Positions 56,765 to 64,000 of a DNA stretch of 64,000 bases are shown here, piece by piece (the stretch's first letter is position 1; every line of letters begins with the position of its first letter). Below the pieces are notes generated by a model. The model ran no database searches and had not been told where the DNA came from. It saw only the letters and a program-made list of their open reading frames with translations. The translations under genes were made by a program, and so were the position numbers. The stretch is from Ehretia macrophylla (Eukaryota > Streptophyta > Magnoliopsida > Boraginales > Ehretiaceae). The stretch covers positions 43,886,851-43,950,850 of the forward strand of contig CM075782.1 in the NCBI GenBank assembly GCA_037974665.1, written 5' to 3'.

Positions 56765-59050
56765 TGTAATACCCGAGCCCGGAATGTGAAATTTTCTTGT
56801 TTACTATTCTGGAAATTATATTTTCTTAAGTTCTTTGAAAATCAAATTGTTGCTTCTTTATTGTCGCAAGGTGCATTGCATTTCGAGAGCGATAATTAGA
56901 GGGTGCTTTCTAGTATTCAGCAAATAGTGGAACTAGTATTTTGGTGACTTAAATTTTATATTTTATTTGTTGATAGCTAGAATTAAATTGGTGATGTTTG
57001 TTTAGCTTTAAAAATGCATAAAAATAGGCTATTTGACCAATTTTAAGTTAGTTGACCAAGGAGCCTTGACCTTTGACTAAGTTGTCACCTTAGTTAGCTT
57101 ATAACATAACAAATAACAAAGAAAAAAAATAAAACAAAGCTGAAAAATCAGGAGAGAAGGCCGAAACTCCAAGAGGAAAAAAAGATTTTCAACTTCCAAT
57201 CTTAAAATCTTCGCGTGAGCTCGTGCGGGGTGGTTATCGAGGCATCCAGCGTGGTTTTTCTAGCGACTAGGAGTGTCTAAGGTGTGAGAAGCACGTTATA
57301 TGCGCATTTGAATAACATGTTTATCAACTTTGTGATTTTTGGGTTTTATCCGTAGGTTGTTGTTTTAATCGTTTTAATGCTTAAAGAATATTCCTTGACA
57401 ATTGTAGAACATATATTTATAGCTTTTTAACATTTTATGCGGTTGAATATTGAGATTGCAATATAAAATTGATAGTTGAATAGTAATATATGAATAGTAA
57501 ACCCTTGAAACGATGAAGTTGCGTTGTTATGCTTTCTGTTGATGTGAAAAGGTGCTAGGTATGCTAGAATGCCTAAATGCATGGTTTGTTTGGGTTGCGT
57601 AATGGGAAAAACGAGAAATATACATTGGTGAAAGTCGGGGTCGTTTAGGTCGAGTTTAGCGTTTTTTCGTTTTGCGTGATGGCATTGTCTCGGGAGGCCA
57701 TGGAAGCACTTTTGGTGTGGTCGTGGTGTTGGTTGGGTGTTTGGTTAGGGTAACGGTAGTTCAAACGAGCAAAGGGGGAAATCGGGCCTTTGCGTGAATT
57801 CGAGGGTTAAGTAGGGTTTCGGGGTCTTTAGACGTGTCTTATGGTGACCTAGGAGGATTGGCGAAGTCAGTTTCTAGAACTCGTGGCTCGTTTGGAAATG
57901 GTAGCGTTTTGATAGTTTGGGTCGATTTGTGATTTTGCTTGTTATCTTAATGTTATGCCTATAGAATGTTTAATATGCTTGTTAGAGTTGATTTTGATTG
58001 AAATGCTTATCAACTGTTGCTATTGCGTGCGAGAGTAACCTACTTTGTTATTCTCCCACGTGTGGCTTTATTGCTCGATTGTTGCATTGTATATTGTCTT
58101 GCATTCATAGAGTCAGGGGCGGAGTGATGGGCCTCTTTGGGTTGCCTCGGGTTGCCAGTGTTAGTTGCTCTAGCTCCGTGTCCTATTCCCTTTCTCGCTT
58201 GGGTTGCCTCCCAGGGAGATTTGGGTCGTAGAATTGATAGATACTTCCGGGGTAGTCCAAACTGAAGTTATAAGGTGGTTTGGGCCGGCGCGTCGTCATC
58301 GAATTTGTGATTGAAAGTTGCTCGTGGAAAGAGTATCGTATCCTTGGAATGAGTGTTTATAGTTTTAATGTTTGTCTTGCTTTATTGTTGGCTTTGTTTG
58401 TATCTCTATATGATATTTGTATGAATTGCTTGACTAATTGCATTGCATACTCCTCTCATCTCCGTCCTTGAGACCAATAACCCTCGCTGAGCAATAGTTT
58501 TTGCTCATTCCTTTCTATACTATATTTTACAGGAGTAGTTGAAGCGGACCCTATTGAGGTAATAGAGGAGGAGGAGCAAGTGGAGGTGTTTCCGTGATAG
58601 CACTTCTTTGCTTAGCTGGTGGTTGGTTGCCAGACTTTTGTGCGAGCCATGCTTGATGTGTTTAATGCTTGGTCATTGCTTTATTTTGAGGCTTGTAGCC
58701 TTGTATGTAGTATCTATTTTGAGGCCTAAATGGTCTTATGTTGTAAAGGATTAAAGATTGTAATGTTGTAAACATATACTCATGTGACTAGTAAGGAAAT
58801 GCATGCTAATGGTTAATTGTTTAGTGGCATAAATACTTGTGTAGTATGCATATCATTTTTGGGTTGCAAAGTTGGCAAATAAGAAGATGTATGTTTTAAA
58901 AGAAAGTTGGCTTGTTTTAAATGGTTATTATGGCTTTTGCAAGTATTATTTTGAATGTAGGGTTTTCGGAACATCCACGGTACAGAGAAGACTCCGTCCG
59001 CGTGTCGGGTCCGGGCTTGGCCTTTTGCGGGGTCGGGTCGGGGCATGACA
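56765..59050 (+). mobile_element. Solo LTR F nested in element D 3' LTR
   Basis: 2286 bp from TGTAATACCCGAG to GGGGCATGACA. TSD GTTAT at 56760-56764 and 59051-59055 is exact. A separate family: the start resembles neither A/C nor B, but the end shares CGTGTCGGGTCCGG and GGGTCGGGGC with A/C. Donor-like CTAAG/GTGTGAG at 57281/57282, hairpin TGAGCAA/TTGCTCA at 58488-58507, acceptor ATTTTACAG/G ending 58532, then a frame ending IEVIEEEEQVEVFP at 58597. Confidence 0.92.
58533..58597 (+). other. Candidate small acidic exon in solo LTR F
   Basis: Frame GVVEADPIEVIEEEEQVE ending VFP and TGA, directly after the acceptor, in the same codon phase as in A, B and C. It resembles the A/C frame (LVDLVEEEEVQIEPLP) in acidic content and length although the nucleotides differ. 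Confidence 0.42.
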
Positions 59051-59120
59051 GTTATACTGCCGAAATTTTATTGCATCCGGACTGATCGTAGGTGGGGTCG
59101 ACTTGGGGCATGACACATAA

Positions 59121-59278
59121 GCCAAAACGATTATACAGCTTGGTCTCTTCAACCACTTAGGCGCAGGATAGAAGATGATGGAGCAGCATACCGGAGGAAA
59201 ACAAAGGTCCTAATTCGAATAAAAAATACAAAAAGATAAATCAAATCGAAATAAACAATTCTTCGAAGAGGCATCATG
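59121..59278. other. Host DNA between elements D and H
   Basis: 158 bp, no gene seen. Continues the flank left of element D at 36990. Confidence 0.5.
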
Positions 59279-62200
59279 TGTAACGCCCCGATCCCTCACG
59301 AGACCGGAGGTTCTAGTAACCATGCTATTCTCAACCGCATCCCAACCCGGGCACAGATTTTAGGAAAAATGGATAGAGTTTTCCCTGTACCGTGGACATT
59401 CTAGAAACCTGTAAGCATTCAAATAAAACACGAAGCAAAGGAACAACATTTCTAATTGAAATCCCAACTTCAAGGCCATCCGAGCCTTAAGCAACACAAG
59501 ACAATATAAACACATACAAGCATGCAACGTAGCTAGAAGCATAAGTTATTACATGCCACAATTCCATAACACTTACTACATCCACTTAGCTTTCAAATTG
59601 CAACCACTCAAATATATATACATAAGCCCTTAGGCTCCAAAATAGAACATAAAGTAGACAAGCAAGGTCTTCTACAGTTTATCAAGCAATCACTCCAATC
59701 TCAAATAATAGTACACATCAACCAAAGCAACTCCTCCAACTGCACCACCTGAAACATGTTTAGCGAGGTATGAGCAATCACAATTGCTCAGTGAGGGATA
59801 AGGTCTACCGGGGACGTGCAATGCAGCAACTTAACACAATTAATACAATAGATAAACAGTGAATAACAATTCTAATACCACACTTTAAAAGGATACAATC
59901 GATAACCCTTAACACTCTAAATCTTCGATCCCCGATCCACGAACCACAATCTCAATCTCAATATGCCGGCATCCCTTACACCAATGGGTAATTCGGATGT
60001 ACCCGATCCTATGACCTAACACCCCCTGGAAATCTCCGGACCAGGCGAGTGGGGGAATAGTAGACGGAGCTAAGGCAACCAACACTGGCAAGCCCGATGC
60101 CGCCCAGCGAGGCCATCGCATCCACCGCGACAATGAGGTTGCGCAACCACGATGCAATGCAAGAATGATAACAATGACAATATAATCAATTTACACATTT
60201 AAGGACAAAAAGTAGGTTGTCCTCGCACCAAGTTACAATTTAGCAATAATAAGCATATATCAATTACGCACTTATACTAAACAATATACTCTTTTAGCAA
60301 GAAAATAAACTATAATGCATGTAAGGATGCAGGTCCCTCACTTTTTAGGAAGCCAAACCTGCTCGAATTAAGCCAAGATTCCCTCAATATTCTCCAAAAG
60401 CATCAATTCCCTTCAATTATCACTACCTAATACAATCAACTATATGCATAAGAAGTGATTTCTTATTCTCAACTAAAGCTAGTTCATAAAGCCATTAATT
60501 TATCCAACTCTATTTGATTCCCTTTAATTCACACAACTAACAATATATTTCATGGTTTAACAATTATTCTAATCAATATTTGAACAATACATAAACTCAA
60601 GTGATCACATATGCAACATTCTTTAATTTCCAAGTATCAGACAAAGACAATAGCATAATAAATAACATATATATAGCCATTCATATAAGTAGAAACACTA
60701 TATAACATCTAACCAATAAGTTATATAAGCGTATCTTTACACATATAATGCAATTAATAAGTAATATAAACATGTTTACTCAATCTTTAACTAGTATCGA
60801 TATAACTTAATTCACAACTTCTCCGAATAGATGAACTTGTTACATAAGTACATTTAAACATTTATCCAATCAATCAAGAATCAACTAACAACAATTATTA
60901 CTATGGTTCATTACTAGTTCCTTTAGTCCATTCTAAATTCATACTCAACCAAATCCACGTAAACCAAGCAATGTAATTCACAAGACTTCACTACTATAAT
61001 ACGTACACTACACAAAGGCATATAAACATTTAATTACTCAATTATAAAGCAATTATCATGAAGTTAACTATGCGAACACAAAGGGATCAATATTATACTT
61101 TTCACAAAACTTAACCTAAAGCTCACACATACCTTAGAATAGCATTTAGACATGCTAGGAGCAACTACAAAGCAGTACAAGTACTAAAGCAATTAATTCA
61201 TTCATTTCCCCTTGGTTCAACTAGGCTATTTTGTTTCCTATCGGAATTCAATGATCAAGTTAAGCTAGCTAACCATCCTACCAATCTAAGGATACCTAAA
61301 TACCTCATTTAGAACCTCTAAATCATAACCTAGAACACAAGTACATGAAAACACCAAAAATGCCTCTTTGTGGGTTTACACTACAAGTACCAATTTCGGA
61401 ATCCAAACAAGCGAAACGAAAGCACTTCTAAGGTTTCAATACTTAATAAAGACTATCCATAACCTCGAAACGTGCCCGGATTCAAATTAAACCCGAAACC
61501 CCTTATTAAAGTAGCCTATTTTGATCAAATTTCTAAAATTTTGAACATAGCAAGTGCAATTAACATTTTTCCCACGCTTATGGACCTAATTAGCAACTAC
61601 TAGAAGCCTCGAATCGAATCAAATTGTAACTTTTTTTGAAAACCCTAGTTTAGCACTATTCATCATCTTCCCCAAGTGCCATTTTCATTTTCAAGAATTG
61701 AACAAGTATTTTAAAAAATCAAACATATTCTATAAAGTCATTAGAGCATATAAGAATCAACAGAACAAGAATTAAACCACTACAATATTAGATCACAAAA
61801 ATAATAATACAAACTTTAATTGAATTTAATACAAAAATAGAATGCACCCTCACCTCTTTTGAAGATCAAAAAATGGTGTTAAGGTCCTAAGGATGAAGCA
61901 CAGCCAAATTGGGAAGCAATGGAAGCAAGAATGAAGCAAGGAGTAAATTTTTTTTTGAGAAGTTACTATTCCCGTAACTCTTTTTTGGTCATTTTTTTGA
62001 CCCATTATTTTTTGTTTTGTTTCTTGGCTTATAATATTCTCATGAGATGGTCAAATGGTAGGTCAAGCAATTAGGGTATTTTAGTAAGGATAAATGGGTC
62101 ATTTTGGCGATTAAATTTCAGCAAAACAAAATGCCAAAAATCTAAAAAATCTGAAAAAATCCCGCTGGTACTATTCATTAGACATTTCGCGAATTTTTTC

Positions 62201-62404
62201 CCGTTGATCCTGATATGTAATGCACGCACGGTCAGGGGTTATAGTCTCCCAAAAATATGTAGTATTTTATAAAAATATAAAATGCATGAACAGAAACAGT
62301 TGAATTTATGAAAATATGAAAAAAATAAAGTAATTAGCTAAATTACATCTAAGTTAACCATTTAATGAATACAATTAATGAAGTGCTGGGTTTGGGGTGT
62401 CACA
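59279..62404 (-). repeat. Element H 3' LTR
   Basis: 3126 bp, the longest LTR here. Plus-strand ends TGTAACGCCCC and GGGGTGTCACA. Minus-strand donor-like AAGAG/GTGAGGGT at 61853, hairpin TGAGCAAT/ATTGCTCA (8 perfect pairs) at 59771-59790, acceptor TTTCAG at 59749-59754. The acidic frame is not recognisable. LTR-end hairpin at 59472-59488. Confidence 0.88.
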
Positions 62405-62415
62405 TCCTCCCTTCC
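62405..62415 (-). other. Polypurine tract of element H
   Basis: GGAAGGGAGGA on the minus strand directly before the 3' LTR. The pre-PPT hairpin at 62422-62441 has one mismatch. Confidence 0.8.
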
Positions 62416-62559
62416 TTACAAAAATTGTGTCCTCGCAATTTCTTGAGCTGAAATGACTTCCAAGAACTGCAATAGTTTTCGTTGGACTTGAAATCAAGAA
62501 GTGTAATGCCGAAGGAGACTAAGAAGAGCGAACGTCACTGAAAGAAGGCGGAGTGGGGT

Positions 62560-63240
62560 AGCTAAATAAAGGCTCCTATGAAAATACCCAATAGGAGTCC
62601 GATATGAATGTCACATAAGGAGGCCATTCACTAATGCTGAGAGAGCACCAAAAGAAATCCCATTAAGATGAGTATGCAGCTAATATCCAAAACGCCTGGA
62701 TAATATCAAGAAATTCCCAAGAAGGAAGTCCGGTGAATCCCAACTCTAACTGTCAAATAAAGGCTCAAGATTGCCAAATAAAGGCCTAATTAGATGTCCA
62801 GCTTCGGACTCCAAGAAAATACCACAAATAAATCTGATTAAGGATACCAAATAAAGGCTCCGAATAAGTATACGAATCCAGAAGTTCGAATAAGAATCTC
62901 TCTAATTATGAATCACCATATAAGAATCCCCAATATGCTCGTTATACCAGTAGTCTAGAGGAAATCCCAAATAATCTCTAGGCAAGAATACCAGACGAAA
63001 ATACTGAAGAAAATACCCAATAAGAATGTCAAGGTGGTACCATAGGTAAAATCCCGAACAAGAAATCCAAGTGAGAGTGTGCGCAAAGAATACTAACCAA
63101 TACTCATAAACATGAATTCTTTTGAATAAGAGTATCGAATAAGACCTCCATATATGATGCCAACTAGAAGATCTATCCGAGATTCCCAAATAGGAATTCC
63201 AGCCAAGAAGTACCGTTTAAGAAGTGCCAAGAGAGTCCAG
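62560..63240 (-). repeat. Degenerate short-repeat array in element H interior
   Basis: Plus-strand units vary around CCAAATAAAGGCTC and GAATAAGAATCTCC, roughly 25-35 bp apart: near 62564, 62753, 62775, 62840, 62888, 63020, 63125 and 63188. They fill most of the space where gag-pol would lie. The frame at 62902-63189 has no family resemblance. Confidence 0.6.
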
Positions 63241-63836
63241 ATTTAACCTCGGGCATCAAATCCCTTCACTGATCCCAATAGACGATTGAACCATTATTCT
63301 CTCACCAGTCAGCATCAATGGCCATCTCTTTCAGGGGAGAATGCTTTCTTACCGATTTAAGGGGACAATGCATGAATGCCAAGATATCACCTAATGTAAT
63401 TGATGTAATGTTCATATATCAGGAGATTATGACATATATCACACAAGCTATTATATAACTAGAAGTTTTATAACACAAAGTTAATCAACAAGATAGTTCA
63501 AATATGAGTCACATGCAATAAATACAATTCACAACACAACTATGCCGAGACACTCAAGTATACACATTACAATCAATATTTCGAGCAAGTAGCGATTCAT
63601 AAGATCAATTCGATTCATGATTAGCTATATCACTACACTTGACAAGTATTTAACACACAGTACACATCACTATCACATAGATCACATATTAAGTTCAGGA
63701 TACAAGATTGCACAAAAGACACTCACATTCTCAAGGCACACGAAGCACACACCTAATCAAGATACATTTCACAAGCATGCACTCGAGGTTCACTACCCAG
63801 CAGTCCGAGGACCCTATCCCGACTGAGAGCATCTAA

Positions 63837-63848
63837 GCTCTGATACCA
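63837..63848 (-). other. Primer binding site of element H (tRNA-iMet)
   Basis: TGGTATCAGAGC on the minus strand, 2 nt inside the 5' LTR boundary at 63851. Confidence 0.9.
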
Positions 63849-63850
63849 CC

Positions 63851-64000
63851 TGAAACGCCCCAATCCCTCACGAGACCGGAGGCTCTAGTAACCATGCTAT
63901 TCTTAACCGCATCCCAACCCAGGCACATATTTTAGGAAAAACGGACAGAGTTTTCCCTGTACCGTGGACATTTTGGAAACCTGTAAGCATTCAAATAAAA
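63851..64000 (-). repeat. Element H 5' LTR, partial (window edge)
   Basis: Starts TGAAACGCCCC (left copy TGTAACGCCCC) and follows the 3' LTR to the end of the window. Confidence 0.85.

Larger units (their letters stand above)
36996..59115 (+). mobile_element. Element D: non-autonomous LTR element hosting three nested insertions
   Basis: Ends are TGTGAGACCCC and GGGGCATGACA; flanks CATAA at 36991-36995 and 59116-59120 match exactly. With nested elements removed it is about 7.4 kb: left LTR about 2454 bp, internal 2779 bp, right LTR about 2130 bp. PBS and PPT are present but there is no gag-pol, only a 16-codon gag-like stub. LTR modules resemble family B. The right LTR lacks about 330 bp matching left-LTR sequence around 37600-37970. 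It fits the LARD type: long-LTR elements with conserved ends and a non-coding interior, mobilised by proteins from relatives. Confidence 0.9.
44671..59115 (+). repeat. Element D 3' LTR, split by elements C and F
   Basis: LTR sequence is 44671-45057, 55082-56764 and 59056-59115. The joints agree with the uninterrupted left LTR. A deletion of about 330 bp near 55297 removes the leader and donor-like site. Acceptor hairpin at 56247-56269. Confidence 0.9.
59279..64000 (-). mobile_element. Element H: non-autonomous LTR element, cut by window end
   Basis: Minus orientation. Complete 3' LTR 59279-62404, interior 62405-63850, and the first 150 bp of the 5' LTR (63851 onward). The two LTR starts differ at about ten of 150 positions by eye, so H is older than A-C. 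PBS and PPT are present, but the 1.45-kb interior has no coding frame. Related to solo LTR G. The TSD cannot be tested because the right end is outside the window; the left flank is TCATG. Confidence 0.88.

Noticed and set aside
62560..63240. CRISPR-like array in element H
   Set aside because: The repeats are highly degenerate, unevenly spaced and inside a plant LTR element; no spacer regularity.

Overview
This window looks like plant nuclear DNA, probably eudicot. An old insertion of mitochondrial DNA (a NUMT) has been broken apart by nested Ty3/gypsy LTR retrotransposons. The support is as follows. Decayed copies of plant mitochondrial atp6, atp9, rpl5, rps14, cob and rps1 and a mitochondrial-type tRNA-Cys lie in order, each protein gene carrying stops, frameshifts or a lost start. 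atp9 keeps residues expected from unedited mitochondrial DNA, so transfer was at the DNA level. Five separate LTR insertions have exact 5-bp target duplications. The species cannot be named from the sequence.

Layout. 1-660 and 3497-8513 hold the mitochondrial block: psi-atp6 (split by a solo LTR at 661-3491), psi-atp9, psi-rpl5, psi-rps14, psi-cob, psi-rps1. 8514-18540 is element A, a complete minus-strand Tekay/Del-type chromovirus with one 1590-aa gag-pol frame and TSD AAAAT. 18546-20938 is more mitochondrial-like DNA with tRNA-Cys(GCA). 20939-30603 is element B, plus strand, complete but with an amber codon in gag. 30609-36995 is mitochondrial-like or unassigned spacer with a LINE relic. 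36996-59115 is element D, a non-autonomous element (TSD CATAA) whose two LTRs host three later insertions: solo LTR E (39208-41644, TSD GGTAT), complete element C (45058-55076, same family as A, TSD GTAAC) and solo LTR F (56765-59050, TSD GTTAT). 59279 to the window end is element H, a second non-autonomous element, cut by the window edge.

How the parts work together. The autonomous elements A, B and C encode gag, protease, reverse transcriptase, RNase H, integrase and a chromodomain-like tail. D and H keep only LTRs, PBS and PPT and would need proteins in trans. All use an initiator-tRNA-Met primer site.

Main observation. The long LTRs (2.3-3.1 kb) are not featureless. Across families with little overall similarity they share (i) a 5' splice-site-like GTGAG in the leader, (ii) a hairpin of the form TGRGC...GCTCA whose inner stem changes on both sides together, (iii) a pyrimidine-CAG acceptor just after it, (iv) in several families a short acidic reading frame ending in a stop. 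A second covarying hairpin lies near the LTR 3' end and a third just before the PPT. This suggests a conserved, structured, LTR-embedded intron and possibly a small LTR-encoded peptide. It is inference from the sequence and needs transcript data.
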